Shown here one piece after another: positions 35,314 to 49,700 of a stretch of 64,000 bases of DNA; the first letter of the stretch is position 1, and every line of letters begins with the position of its first letter. The stretch covers positions 2,108,001-2,172,000 of the forward strand of contig NC_068563.1 in NCBI RefSeq assembly GCF_022201045.2, read 5' to 3'. This stretch comes from Citrus sinensis. Taxonomy: Eukaryota; Streptophyta; Magnoliopsida; Sapindales; Rutaceae. The position numbers and the translations under genes are program-made. Under the pieces are notes generated by a model that did not search any database, was not told the DNA's origin, and saw only the letters and a list, made by a program, of their open reading frames with translations.

Positions 35314-38300
35314 CCCAACAGCTTAGAAGAATGTCGCAAAAAGCATTGACTTAATATTGTGAAACAATATCTCATATGATATTAATCAATTATTCGTATG
35401 CAAAAGGTTTTCAAATTCCGTAATGGGGCCAAGTACAACTCATCAGGAATAGACCAAGCTCACACAATCATGCACTAAAATAAAATTAAATGACATGCAT
35501 CATTTTACGTGGCCTTAAACATTACCAAGTGACAAAAACAAAAGAATGGTTTTAGTTTTTTTTTAAAATTTAAGTTTCATTTCACAACTGAAAATCTGAC
35601 TTAACCTGAGATTAGTTAGGATCAAAATCAAATGAAGTCAATTATTTGGTACTGGGAAATAGAGAATGACACCTGGCAATCAAGAGAACGTGGGGGGGTT
35701 TTATTTTAATTAATTAATATGATGAACACGAAATAAAATGATTAATTATGTAAAAACAGCATGGAAAATGAAAGTGATGTTAATAAAAGGACTGCCAGAT
35801 CGTGGAGATGAGTATGAGAAATTCTCAAAACTCATATAGAATCAGACAGTGCCATCTGTTTTCTGGATATTTGTCTCCTCTTCTCATTGACACCTAACAA
35901 GTGTTCTTCCAACTTTTTAGCTAGAAACTGAATCTGATCAAAATTTGAACATTTTGATTCATATATTTTGTTTAATGATCAAACAAGATAGATTCATTGG
36001 ACTGTGTTCCAATTGTAAAACCTCCAATACATACTTTGAACTTCTATTAGGGTGCATATTCTGGTTAATTAGAATACATTAATTCTATGTTAAATGTGTC
36101 TTAAGGATATATGTTAAGATACTTATTTTATAAAGGGTGTCGAAAAGATAAAACTTTGATCACTCTATAGACGTACGAAAGTGGCATACAATTATCTTTT
36201 GGATTTATGTAAAATGGTTAGAGAATCATAGATGTATGAGCAAATGAGTTGCATTAATGGCAATAGTTAGAAGTCCATTGAAGCAATAAATTTGTGTGAA
36301 AATTATATATTTGAGGGACTCATTTTTAATTCCATATATATATATATATATATATGATCATTTTTCATCAAATTTTGCTTAAAGAATATGTTTTAACTTC
36401 AAGCGTAGTAATTAAGTGAATGTTAAATACTTAAACTGGTAAAACATTTGACACAGATCTAATAATATTAATTTATAAAAGAAAAATCAAGATGCATTTG
36501 GTTATAGTTGATTTATTAAGATTTAAAAGCCACTTGATGGTTAATGGTTTTTTTAAACATGATAATGGTTGGGTGCTTGTTATAAAATAATTAGATAGAA
36601 ATTATTGAAGTTGCTCAAAATAAACAAAATCCAATTTTTTAAGGTTGCTTACAAAAGAAGAGGAAGAGAGATCAGAGCTTGCTTCCCTTTCGATTTCAAA
36701 TCCCCAAATCATTGTAAATTCATTAAGACAACTCCAATCATTTACTAAATTTAGTTAACATAAACAAAAATAATAATAATATCTACCACTTTACATATAT
36801 TCCATATCAATCTATCAACCCATATATTAACTATATCTACCTATCTACCATATCTATCTCTAAATTCATATCTATACTCTATATTTTCTTATTATACTTC
36901 TTATTAACTAATATAAAACCACATTCAACATCCTATTATCTCCCACACATGTTGGAATAATTTACAATGTTATAAATAAGATACAAACTCATCTCTAATA
37001 ACTAGCTAGGTCCAATTATTTTTCATAAGATTTTAACTTTAATTTAACAAAATCCAACAGTATCAAATTACTTTTACCACTAAAATAAAATATGGATAAC
37101 CTTTTTAATTAATTTTAAAATTGTTTTGACGTATAAAAATAGACTTCTTACTTAATACGATAACTATTTGAACGTAAATTTTTAACTCCATTCAAGACAT
37201 CGGTTATGTATATATATATACACTCACACTTTATCTAAAACTTCGATTGATTCAAATTTTAATATTAGATTTAATTAAAATAAAATAAAATCAAATATAA
37301 TTAATGTAATGATTATTGATTTTAGTGCATCTCGATTAGTTTAAATGATAAAATCTCTTATAATTATATAGTTTTTAGATTGGGTTTACTTCCCATTTCG
37401 CACTAAAGTTGGGATTGTTAATTCTGGGGAAATGAGTATGAAAAATGAAAACAAAACACCCATTACAGTATAATAAGATTGTTTTAAAACTGAATTCATA
37501 TGAACTCATTAATTTTTCTTGGCTTTCTTTTTCAAATGAAACCTAGCAAAGCAGTGTGAATCAAAATTTTGCTTGGCTTCCATTACTCTTTTCACTTACA
37601 TTTCAACCATAATATATTACTATAATTAATGTTAGGGAGTCAAAACCATGAAAGTAAAGAAAGTCTATTTCACTCTTATTACCACCCATTGCTTATACCC
37701 AAGTAATTAATTCTTAATTTAGTGATAAAGCCTCATCACGAGCTGTGTAACATGTAATTAAACTAAAAAAACTATTTGGGAGGGGTAAAGAGCCTTAACT
37801 GTGACTACACCCCGAATCCGAATTAGTCGGGGTCCAATGCGGTCATCGGAAATCGGGTGATTTAAACAAAAAAAAAAACTAAAAAAACAAGTGCTAATTA
37901 CAAAACCCAAAAAGGTTATCCTGTAATTTAGCCTAAACTTAAAGTCTCTCACACAAAATCAATCCAATTAAATGAAATAGTTCTCCAAAAATGAAAAATT
38001 TAAGAACCATCTATCCTCCAATGGCCACATCCCCAAAAACCCACCAAAGATTCTGGCGACCTTCACGCTCCAACTACGCGTAATATTATTAATTAAACAA
38101 ATTATTTTTGCTAAACGAAGCTTCCAAATTAAACATTTTATAAATATTCAAACACACACACTTTCATGTATATATTTTTTGGAAAATTAACAGGAAGCCG
38201 GCCACTTGCACGATCTCTTGTTGGCTGGTACATACAAAAGCTTTATAAGTTGATAAAATTAACAAGGTAGCTAGGGTTTTGGCATAATGGAATAAGATCT

Positions 38301-40929
38301 TGGCTCTGCAGCAATATTGGAAACTCATCATAAAATCTGATTTTATTCTTCACACATGAGATTAATTACATTTCTCGATTCACGCCGGCCGCCAGCGCGA
38401 CCCATAAATTTTTATTTGAAGAAAAGGCAAAAAAAAAAAAAAAATCTGTTATGGATAGAGCTGGCAGCTTGGTTCACAGCCCCTGGCTATTAAAGAATGG
38501 CGAGAGAGGACATTAATACAAATTGTATCATCGTGAATTTAATATATCAACCTCATTTGTTTAAGATATGAAATTCTTTTTTTATATTTTATTTTATAAA
38601 ATGTTTAATTTGGGGAATAGCTATGGTGTAGATGCGATATTCATCATTTTGGTACATTAGACATATAGCCTGATACGTTAAACATGTAACATGAAGCATT
38701 ACACTTAATTCCAAAATCCTAAATTTATAAGATTTGATGTTTATTTTAGGGTTATAACTTTTCATATTTCTATGAATTTATAACATGAATCATTAAACTT
38801 ATAACATAACATATATATTAGGCTCATAATATGTGTTAACGCTCACATTGTATAACGGGTAACCCTATAAATTAGAGGCTAATGTGATCGAGTTGCTGAT
38901 TATGCATCATAAAGCACGATTTTAGAGTAATATAGAGCCACATGGTTTGGATATGGTTCATAATTATCATGGGGATTAATCCAATTTTATTTGCTAAGAG
39001 TTATGTGTGCTTTGTTGTTTAATCACGAATTTAGAGGATTTGATGCAATATACAATTAATGAGCTCTCACTATCCCTGGGAATCAAATCAATCTCTGAAA
39101 GATAAGAACTAAAAAATAATGAGTAGTGATTCTAACTTCCAAAGAGAAAAATAAAATAAGAAGAATGCTATGCATTAAAAACTTATTGAAACTTCTTGCA
39201 TTCGGGCACATGTGAATCTTGTGGCTAGGTAGATGGAATGTGGTGGTGCTTGCATGGGAGGTTTAATCGGTGGGATTTGATGTCTTAATTTGATCACATG
39301 AGACTGTTTATGATATGTGAAGATTGACAATTGACGGAGAGTAAGTCACGATTTTAATATGAATAATGATGTTAAAGACTTGTTTAAATATTAATGTTGG
39401 GTTCTTGTCAATTAGGTTAAGTTTTTGGATCAAGTAGTTTTTTTAACATAATAGTAAAGCCAATGCCTCAAGTTTTGATTTTCTCTAAGTATGTAAAAAT
39501 TCTTTCAATTTTTTTCTTCAATTTTCTAGTTCATTGTTGAAGTACTATTGTATTTTAATCTGTTTACTAACTTTTATCGTTAAAGTTATAGTCCATTTTT
39601 CACGTGATAAGTTTTAAATATTATTGTTAGAGTAACACAAGACGTTCATTAATTGATAATATTTCATTTGAGATATAAATTTTATATCCCAACTTTATAA
39701 ATATATTATTACTCAACAACATCTTATTATCCATCCATGAGTGGAAGAATAAAACAGCTACATAGGTCAAGGGCACAAATAAATATTATAACATATGAGA
39801 AACCTACATGGAATAACAAGAAAACTAGTTAAACTAGCTACTTCATTAAAATAGAAAATTATTTATCAAAGATAAACATAATAAAAAGGTTGACAGTGCT
39901 TAAATTAATTAAGAACTTCCTTCAGCATGTCTCTTTACGATAATTGGCTTAAGCTTTCAATAAGTCTATCGAATTTCAGTTCTTGGTTTTATTTTATTTT
40001 ATTTTTTTGAAGTCTTAAAACGAATTTCTTTGACTCTTTGAATTGGAACTTTTGCTAGTTACATAATTAGAACACATGCCCTCCTCGTGAAAACAATAAA
40101 CTACTCTTAATTAATCGAAAGTAAAAGTTCTCACACCCACCAAGAGAGAAAGACCTCTCCTTTGTATATATATATTTATAGCCCTCAATAACCAATAAAC
40201 TCCGTGTATGTGTGTGTATATATATATATATACATTCGCTGCATGCGTTGACATGACACAATTTTAGTTGATGAACTGAAGATGCAACTTAGAGTCTTAG
40301 ACTCAATAATAAGGGATAATGACACGAGTCCCTGTTAGAAATTATTTTTATCATAAAAAGTTCTGATAAATTTTTAATATCTCCGTTTATTTTATATGTA
40401 TGAATTATGGGCTGAATCTTGGAGTTAGGGTTCTCGATAGATTGAGAAAGAAGCATGGTATTGGTCGTTAATCATTATTGAAACTTTAAAGTCTAGAAGA
40501 TTGTATTAATCTCAAGGATTTTCCCAACAATTATACTTTTTTTCTTTTCTAAGATGTTAAAGACATGTTCTAGCTTTGTGTAATTACTCGATGAAAGTAT
40601 ATGTCAAAAATGAAAATTTGGAAGGAAAATCTGATTGAAGTGGCTAATAATTAATATTTGGAGAAAGTTAAACGAGGGCATGCACAACTTAAACCCCGTT
40701 TAGTTTTGAAAATAGACAATGGTACCTTAAATCCCAGAGTATTTAAATTGTTTGATAAATAGTAATTGATTTAATTTGTAAGCTAAGCTAATTTAATTTA
40801 CCACTTGTATGATAAAAAAAATTATAATATCTTTATTGGTTTTATCAAAATTATTGCTTAAAATTCATATTTATTATACAATGTTAACTTCTATTTTATA
40901 ATTACAGTATCTTAATATCAAATAAGATC
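35314..40929. other. long AT-rich intergenic region
   Basis: About 5.6 kb without a recognisable gene. It contains a TA microsatellite (about 36334-36355), and smaller ones near 37210 and 40213. A C/G-richer patch near 37795-37860 (CCCCGAATCCGAATTAGTCG) resembles plant retrotransposon LTR ends but has no borders I can define. The part next to 35300 should contain the promoter of the RSL gene. Confidence 0.45.
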
Positions 40930-41296
40930 AGGGGCGGATGTAGTATGTGACCAGTGGGAACTGCAGCCCTCACTAGCTAAAAAAAAAAACAATTTTTAAA
41001 AATAAGGAAAATTATTTAAGATTTCTAATTAGCACCCATTAAATCTATTAAAATTGACCCTATAAATTTTATAAACTTACAAAATTTAAACTTTAACTTT
41101 TAAAATTATAAAAGCCTACGCTATAATTAAAAATAATTATACGTCATCACCACAAACATTTTTCTATTCTTAAAAATACATCAAGAACAATTATAAATGT
41201 ATTAACAAATATTTTATACATTCAAGGTTTTAATTTTAAAATTTTACTATCATGTAATCTAACCCCCAGTAAATTATTTTTCTAAATCCGCCACTT
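40930..41296. mobile_element. small inverted-repeat element (MULE-like MITE)
   Basis: Ends are AGGGGCGGATGTAG and, inverted, AAGTGGCGGATTTAG. They are flanked by AATAAGATC (40921-40929) and AATAGGATC (41297-41305), a 9-bp direct repeat with one mismatch. GGGGCGGAT..AG/CCGCCACT ends are common in plant small transposons. A 9-bp duplication suggests the Mutator group. The element is 367 bp, AT-rich and non-coding. Confidence 0.55.
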
Positions 41297-41305
41297 AATA
41301 GGATC

Positions 41306-41970
41306 TCAATAACAGAATAAAAATTATTTCAATTCTTACTTATATGTTGTTTTAGTTTTTTGCCAACTAAAATAACCAAGGATTTATTAAACTCACACCC
41401 CATTCCCATTATATTGTTTCCTTTTAAAGTTTTATTTTTTTTATTTAATTATTATTATTATTATTAGATAATTTTTTTTAGATATATAAGTGAAGGCAAC
41501 AGTATACATTTGTATATTGATCAAGTGCTCACTGGATCACATATGTTGACAAGTTCAAATCTCGACGGGGACCTCTAGTAAATGACCACGAAAACAACAA
41601 AAACTATAATGCTATATAGCCGTGAACACATTAATATAGCTAGTTCTATGTATTCTCTTTTTTTTTTTTTCAATTATTTTTGGCTTCAATCCAATTTTAC
41701 GACCCATCAAATCAAATGAGTTGCATTTCTTTTTCACGAAAATAAATTCAGTTAATATAAAAAAGAACAGCTAAACGCGCAAAACAGTCTAGCATATAAA
41801 CACTCGGTGATCACTTAATAGGAAAAATATTGATTAATATTTTGATCAAAGCGGAAGCACTAAATGCCCTTAAAATCTTTTGAATAGTTAGAGAAGAAGA
41901 ATTCAAATGCAAAATTAACTTCCGTGTCGCCGCATAATCCCAAAATATATAGCTTGATAATATACATACA

Positions 41971-42007
<37 letters not shown>

Positions 42008-42117
42008 AAATTATAAATTGAGAAACAATTTTATAGATTCAGTTTTATTCTCTCTGGATGATAAGCCTAAGCTATGCTGCATTCAACACTAGATTTTTAA
42101 AATAAACAGAAATTAAA
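41306..42117. other. AT-rich spacer
   Basis: No gene. Contains homopolymer T runs and a TA microsatellite at about 41976-42004. Confidence 0.5.
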
Positions 42118-42122
42118 GTCAC
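42118..42122. repeat. 5' target duplication GTCAC of the solo LTR
   Basis: GTCAC directly precedes the LTR and recurs at 43604-43608 directly after it. Confidence 0.88.
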
Positions 42123-43603
42123 TGTTTGGGCGATTAAAAGAGCACGTGCTTCATCCGGTTAAGGTAGAATTAGGGGTGGGCAAAAAAACCGTAGTCTTAA
42201 AAAAACCGAACCGAACTAACGGTTTTTTTTAATTCGGTAAAAAAAAAACCGAACGGTACAATTTATAAAAAAACCGAGCCGAAAAACCGAATTATTTTTA
42301 AATTTTATTAAATTAAATATGTGTTCATTTTTAACTAATTGTGTAAGATAACTAACATAAACTTGCATACACACAATCAGAGTATATATATATGTTAGTG
42401 TTACAATTTCGTAAATTTTTATTTCCCAAAATAAACCCTAAAATCAAATATAAAACAATTTCTTAAATTTCATAAATTTCAATTTCTTGAAGAATTTTTT
42501 AGGCCAATGCAATCTCAAGAACAACAGCAAGTAGCTGAAGAGTAAATGATAGTTGATTGATGTTGCTTACCAGTAAGTTTTTTTTTTTTTTTTAAACTAG
42601 CATCTTATTATATAGATTGTTTATTTAATTATTTATTAATAGTTAGTAAGATATTATTGATAAAATGTGTTTTGAATACTTTGTATTTATTGTTAATATT
42701 TATAATGAAATTAGGATGAACTTGTTGAAAAAAATTATTACATTTATGAAGCTCAATGGGCTAAAAATTTAAAAATTCAAAATAGGCCCAATAGGTCCAG
42801 AACCGAAAAAACCGAACCGAACCGAAAAAAACCGTTTAAGTTCGGTTATTTTTTAGTTCGGTTCTTATTTGGTTCTTTTTATAAAATAACCGATTTAAAT
42901 CGATTCTACTTAATTTCGAACCGAACCGAACCGTGCCCACCCCTAGGTAGAATCTTCTCTGCTCCATTACGATGAGTAGATACAATGGCACCAGAGCCTT
43001 CTTCGGTGTAAGCTATAGGTCGACCAGAGAATTGTTACTTAAAAATCGGGCACGATGACACATCAAGGCAGCAATTTCGCCACGTCCAAATCGTACAAGG
43101 GAGGCACAATAACCAATGTACGGTTTTTGCAATCCATTTGATCCATGATGGCCCGGATATGGAGGATGTGGGGGGACCTTCTAGACACAAAGGGTGGCTG
43201 CTTATAAAACCCCGAAAAACGACAGAAAAATGGGAGAACAAAAAAAAAAAAAAAAAGAGGAAACTCCACCATTTTGGATTCAGAGCTTACTTTCGTAAAA
43301 TCTTTAAAAAACATTCCTTTCATTTAACAATTGTTAGCTTACATAGATCTATAGTCTAATGTTTTTCCCGAAACCCTACATACTGACTTAAGTATCGGAG
43401 GATTTTCGTCAGAAAAACCACAGGCACCCCTGATCTATTTCTGTGAGTGCAAGGCAGAAGAGAAGGAGCGACGTTGGTTGAGGTCACAGAATCCACTCGA
43501 TTGGGGAAGGAACGAGCAGCGTAGTGCCCCAGTCATAGCTAACCTGAGCGTTGATGTGACAACATGATCAGCCCTACAACACGACCAAATTTCTGCATCA
43601 ATA
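42123..43603 (+). mobile_element. solo LTR related to the Tat element, split by a hAT-type MITE
   Basis: Starts TGTTTGGGCGATTAAAAG and ends ..TTCTGCATCAATA, with a perfect 5-bp TSD (GTCAC) on both sides. Without the nested insertion the LTR is about 698 bp. Shared blocks with the LTRs at 8139-8976 and 18118-18857 include TGTTTGGG, CGGGCACGATG, CAATTTCGCCACG, TATAAAA (43203-43209) and CTGACTTAAGTATCGGAGG followed by CACAGGCACCCCTGATCTAT. The final CA has become TA. No internal retroelement sequence remains, so the rest was probably lost by LTR-LTR recombination. It belongs to the same family or a sister family. Confidence 0.9.
42171..42945. mobile_element. hAT-type MITE nested in the solo LTR (775 bp)
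   Basis: Ends are TAGGGGTGGGC and the inverted GCCCACCCCTA. Beside them on both ends are GGTTCGGTTCGG-type subterminal repeats (AACCGAACCGAAC). An 8-bp target duplication GGTAGAAT occurs at 42163-42170 and 42946-42953. Both the 8-bp duplication and the TAGGGGTG end are characteristic of the hAT superfamily. The interior is AT-rich and has no transposase, so it is non-autonomous. Confidence 0.93.
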
Positions 43604-43608
43604 GTCAC
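43604..43608. repeat. 3' target duplication GTCAC of the solo LTR
   Basis: Matches 42118-42122. Confidence 0.88.
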
Positions 43609-46600
43609 TATCTAATAATCATCATGTATTATTTTCTTCATTTTTTTCCTTGTTATGGAAAATTTCTCAAGCTCTTTTAGACTTAGTAGGACTTGAATAT
43701 GTTACTATTATTATTGTTTTCTTGTACATTTTTAATTCTATGTCAACGAGTCACTTTCAATTAATTATCACAAAAGATATGTATGATTTTAGTAATTCAT
43801 TAACTATAACCAAAAATAAAAGACTCATGTGCTCCTATTAATCAATTGTCCAAAGAGAGTAATTCTGCGGCTAATGCTTAATTTGGTTGAATTTCGAATG
43901 TATTGCTCATTATCTTCAATGGTGAAACACTCCTCCAATGGTAATTCAAAAGGATTTTGAATATTCAAATATTTTTCCTTTTAGCCTACCTGCAACTCAT
44001 ATTTGGATCCAATATATTAAACTGACCTATGATAGTGTATTTATTCAGCGTGGTTAAGATTTAATTATATATACATTTTTATCAAATAACCTTCAATTAT
44101 AGATTACAATTTTATAAAAATGTGTGTTCACTTCAATAAATTATACTCAATAAGAAGGAAGACAATTTTAGCAAAGCTTAGAATCAGTCCACAATAGACA
44201 GTTGTAAAAGGCCTGGCCCGATGCCCCCTACTCACTACACATACATATATTATATTATATATAATATGCTGCTCATCAGAGAGAGATGACTGCATCTAAT
44301 GGGAGTTTATTATTTTTATTTTCATTTTTATATTCTTTAAGCATTGTTTTATGTGAGTGATTAGGTTTAAAGAAAAAGAGAATAAATATCCAATTCTTAT
44401 TAAAATCAATTTCAAATTCAATTCGTTTAGGAATTCGGAGTCAAATGTTCGTAATTGAATTATTGATTAATTAACTAATTTGCCCACCCCCTACTTTTTT
44501 TTTTTAAAATTAAAAAATCAAATTGATTATTTAATAAAGATGATTTCATATTAAGAATGATAATAAGACACCATTAGTTGCATTAGGAATGGTTATGGGG
44601 GCATGGGCTGGCTGGCCCTTTCTTTAAATCAGCTTTACATAACATTGTGGCTAGGCTGACCTAAGGCCCCTACTCAAAAAAGAAAATTCTAATAATCTAA
44701 ATTAGCACTATTATTTTTTTTAAAAAAATTCAACTTGTAGTTTGATTTACATACAATATAAATACTACTCAATGTAGCAATCTCTTTGCTTTCAGGGGAG
44801 GATTTTAAATAAATAAAAGTACAATTTCTTTTTTTCCCTATGTAGTAATATACATTGACACCTTCTTTTGAAAGTGATGGAGAAATTAAACAAGTCAACC
44901 ATTTTCTAATTCAGAATAAACAAAGTGAAAATAAATCCATTAACTTATTATTAAGCATTTAAAATGAGGATAATTATAGTAATTGAAACGGCCCATCTGT
45001 GCCATTGACCCATGCAACTCGCGATATAAACAATAAAAGGTGAAGAAAAAAAAAATAATATCATAAGATTATGCAAGTTTGAGGGTTCAAATTCAAATCA
45101 ATTCAATGGTTAGAAGTTTTTAAAACAGAAACATAAAAGAAAATTTTTAAAATTTTTTGTAAAAAATTTGATTCATCTTAAGGCCCTATCTGCCGTTTTA
45201 ATTAAGGATGTATGAAGTTTTTTATTTGTTAATTTACTCGTCACTCAATTTTAAGCTTTTTTATTAAGTCAAGATTCCCTGCCCTCTAGACACATAATTT
45301 ATGCAAATATTAATTCTCAACATTAAAAGAATTAGCGTTTGTGTGTGTGAGACCAAAAACAAAACAAAACAAACCTAATCAGAATCTCGTTCCTCCCATT
45401 AATATACACATTAACTTTTGGTGCTTAGTTGCCACTTTTATTTATATATTTATTTTTTTACTTATAATAAATAAAAAAATTGAAATTAACAAATATTCAC
45501 CCAAAAATTACCTTGTTATTAAAAATACTAAAAAGTTTAAATTTGTTCGATTTTCCACACCCATTGTTTACAATATGGATCCATTGTCCACCAAAAAACA
45601 GAATAATTCTCACAAACTAACTACCACCACAATTTGTGTTTGCATTTGTTTTGTCATTTCATAAGAGTAATAATATCTTTTTGGTGGATAGTTGATACAA
45701 GTTGTATATATTGGGTGCAAAATTGAACAGATTCAGACTTTGTAGTACATTTAACAACAGAATAAACTTAGACTAGACGACTAATATATATATATATATT
45801 TATATATTGGAATCTTAGTTCGTTCTTGCAACCAAAATTTAGATTAATGTATATAAATCTAATTGTCAATATATAAATATTATTGAAGTGAATCATCATT
45901 ATTAGTGGAATAAAGAGAAAAGTTTTGCTTAAATGATTCAATTCAATAATTTAATTCAAGTTACGTTTGATACATTTTTAACGCATAACATTTCATACAC
46001 ATGGCATGGATGTAATATATGTTATGACTATTTAACTAAACGGCAGTGCCTTATCTGGGGGCGGCACTTAATCGTCCAGGTCTTATGGTGCAAAAAGTAA
46101 AATATATTAAAAACCAATGAAATTTAAAATATATTAAATTGGTAACATATATATGAATATAATTAATACACATTTTCGGTTAGTTTTTGCAATCAGTGAC
46201 ATGATTAATTAACAAATCAGCATGATTAATAAACAAATCAAATGCATGTTACATTTTGCCCAGATAAATTTAACATAACTGGCCAACTAGAATTGCCATC
46301 CCTATGCAAATTGGAAATTGTGTAACAAAAGATTGTAAAACTTTTAAAACATTATGAAAATTTTCAATATTTGCAAGTTCAGTACCTGAAGCTGAATAGA
46401 AAGCTAATTACAAAAAAAAAAAATCCACTTGCAACATAACATTTAGCCTTGTACCGGATTCACCGGTTTCCACTCCAAAAACAGATAATGAGAAAACAAG
46501 AGAAGAGAAAGAGGGGAACGCTATATATAAAATTCAACCGTAAACCGCATTTAACAAAAACAAAAAATTACCCCCCAGTTCACTTGTGCGTTTCACTGAG

Positions 46601-46711
46601 AAACCAGCAACAGTTCAATGCAACTATGCCTAGCACAAGGATGCAGCAGGACCATCATGCACGTCTCTGCATAAGTCACCCGAATCGGATCATAACTGCA
46701 GAATATTATTG
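43609..46711. other. AT-rich intergenic spacer
   Basis: About 3.1 kb with no recognised gene. Includes A/T runs and a TATATA microsatellite near 45786. The final 250 bases are the 3' flank of the ZFPL1 gene and probably hold its 3' UTR. Confidence 0.5.
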
Positions 46712-49700
46712 CTACTGCTCCTCATCATCAAACAGCCTTTCGCCCAAAGCCCGCTGTGAGAGTCTGTAATACAGAATACCCATTGTCGCCATGCATGCCC
46801 TGTGCATCGATAATAGAAATCAGGTAAACAAAACAATAATTCATCCCAAGGGTCAAACAAAAAGGAGATTTGTAATGTGGACATTGGACAGTACATGATT
46901 GCTATCAAAAGAAGGATTTTTCGGGGATCTGTCCTCGATGGTCTTGAATGCCGCAAACGACCGTCCGTGGCATCATCTGCATTTGATGCATCTTTACGTG
47001 GAGGAGCAGTTACTGGTAAAGTTGGTAATGCACTTGACCAGAAAGGAAGCAGTGCTCGGAGAAACTTATGACGGAGGGGACCTACAATGGCTCACCCCAA
47101 TCAGTTTAAATTTTAAACCTAGAATTTATGAAAATAGGGAAGAGGGATTGGAAGAATTGCAAGCAGAGTAGGCATTGAACAAAAGCAATATAAGGCACTA
47201 CACCCTCATTCCAGCAGCCTGGCATTGTTACATGCTACCATTTTCCACCGAAAGAAAGTAGGTAAACATCAGGATTTAATATGAAGATAGTTCCAACCGG
47301 TTCATCACATAAATAAGAAGCTTCTACTCACCTCTTCGACTGTACTTCTTATGATTCCCATCTTCATCATCTGCAAAATATGAAATTTCAGAGTTCTGTC
47401 GCTCAACCTGGGATGAACTCTTTCGTGTTGTGGCACCAGGCTGGGTTACATTTCAGTATCAAAAGAAATGAATTAAACAACTAACAAGCAAGGATGAACC
47501 AAGCTTGAAAGCATAAGATAATGACATAACTATCTTATTTTTATATTCAACGATTAATTACAAAACCCTTACCACAGGACTAGAGCTTTTGATAAAATTT
47601 CCAGCTGGACTAGGGCCATCTATCTCCATAATTTCTGACACCGTAGATGGAGCCGTGTATCCTTCAGTTATGTTTATTCCATCTTTTGAGGGTGATGAGC
47701 TTGCATTTACATTAACTATCGGATCAGAGGCGAATGCAGGTGGAGGACCACGGGACTCTGCCACTGCTAAAGAAACTGGATGATTTCCAAACAAATTCTT
47801 TTCCAGACCAGTCTGCAAAAGTATTGAACAAAAGTAATTTACAATCTAATCCAACTGAACACTAGTATAGCAAGCTTAGTGACTACAGAATCTTTTTGAA
47901 TATCCTTCTACATTTCAGAATCAACAAATATAGCAACAAGAGATCCCTCCCCAGACACTAAATCCAAAAAAGATGCATGCATTGAACCCCAAAAATAATG
48001 GCCATAAGGCTTCATCATGTGACCTATCTAATCATCAAAGAGAACAATATGCACTAACTCATAGTGGTGAAAGCTGCATTCAATTTAGTACCACTTAGGA
48101 CCCTCACCAGCATAATTGCTTCCTTCAGTAGTGAATGAAGGCGAGATCCTGAATCTTTAACATTTTTAGGAGGCCATATCTGCAACAACCATGAGAAAAT
48201 GAACCATAGTGTACAACTTAGACTGCCAGAAGAATAAGATAAGCAACAAATTAAAGGTGTACTAGAGTGCAAAAGCATCAAGCAAAAAATGACAGGTGAC
48301 ATCACTGGTTCGCTTGTAAAAGCACACAAATAACCATAGACAGAAATGCTCAATTCAATCAGAATTTCAAGGCACCACCACAGAATTGCATGGTTCACTT
48401 GTAATTGCACACAAATATCCATAGATAGAAATGCTCACTTCAATCAAAATTTCAAGGCATATATCAGTTGCGAAGCAATTTATTCTTTCCCCAATTTCGA
48501 GACAAAGTATACCCAAATCACTTTGCAGGAAAACTTTTGCCTCGGTCTCACTTGAGCCTTGAACACATAAAGGATCAGGAGAATATTTTAAAGGGCTTCT
48601 CTAACCTCTCATACAATAGGTTCCCTGTGGCAGAACTCCTACTATCCTTATTTTATTTATAGTTTTTTCAGGTGTGCAAAAACAAATATTTCTTCTACCC
48701 TCACTTCGCACATAATTACCTACACATGCAAGACCATCTGCTTTTAGTTTTCTTGACACTTTTTCCCTACTTAAATTTTAATTTACAGTTGTGGTCTCTT
48801 GGTATGCACTGAAGATATGAACTTTTTTTAAAAAAAAAAAAAATTAAGCAACTTAATAGTTTAACCAAGGAGATTGACAACAAATCGTTTTGAGTATTCT
48901 ACCCTTTCAAAACGTAAAAAATAAATAAATCTGAGAGTGTTTACATATCACCTGATATACTTGCCATCAGAAACATGACACCAAGCAAATGGAAAAAGAA
49001 ATGCTCTAAGATGAAAACAAGTAATAAAAATCTCACCGTAGTGGAACATAAAGGACACACATATCCAGCAGGTGCAGTGTGAGGAGGAAAGCTTTTGATA
49101 TGTGAAACCAAGCAACTTGTGTGGATAACATCTAAAACAAGAAAAAATAGTTTTATGCTAAAAAGTATCATTTCAAAATGGATTCCCAACAAAAACTTGC
49201 ATGTTGAATCAAGTATTTATATCTGCAAAATTACATACGTAAGCAACCCAATCGAGTGGTTTCTGAACCAGACTCCTCTTCTAGAACAGCTTGGCACTGG
49301 CAACACTTTGGAGGCCAATCATACTCCCCATCTATCACCCATTCTGAGTAAGTCCGAACCTACAAAAGTGAACAGAGTAAGTAAAAGCAACAAGCAAAAA
49401 AAGATTAAAAAAATTCAAATTCCCTCAGATATTTTTTCTCAAGTAAAATTATAAGCACATTTAACACTTGTTTAACAGTAAAATCTCATCCATATATGCA
49501 AACACACATCCCTACTCCACATAAAAATCATAATTGCCTCCGTAGCTTACTTTCTCTTTCTTTATACAACAAAACTGACCTATGCTCCTATTCAATTTAC
49601 CAAATTAACTCCTTATATAACCTATTTCTCAAAATATATGCAAACCCATAATGCCACACAAGTATGCAAACTTCATTGCAGCATTCAAATTCCAATGGAA

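Noticed and set aside
36334-36355. TA dinucleotide run as a regulatory signal
   Set aside because: Simple microsatellite.
37795-37860. CCCCGAATCCGAATTAGTCG patch as an LTR end
   Set aside because: Resembles plant LTR ends, but no borders, TSD or partner found.
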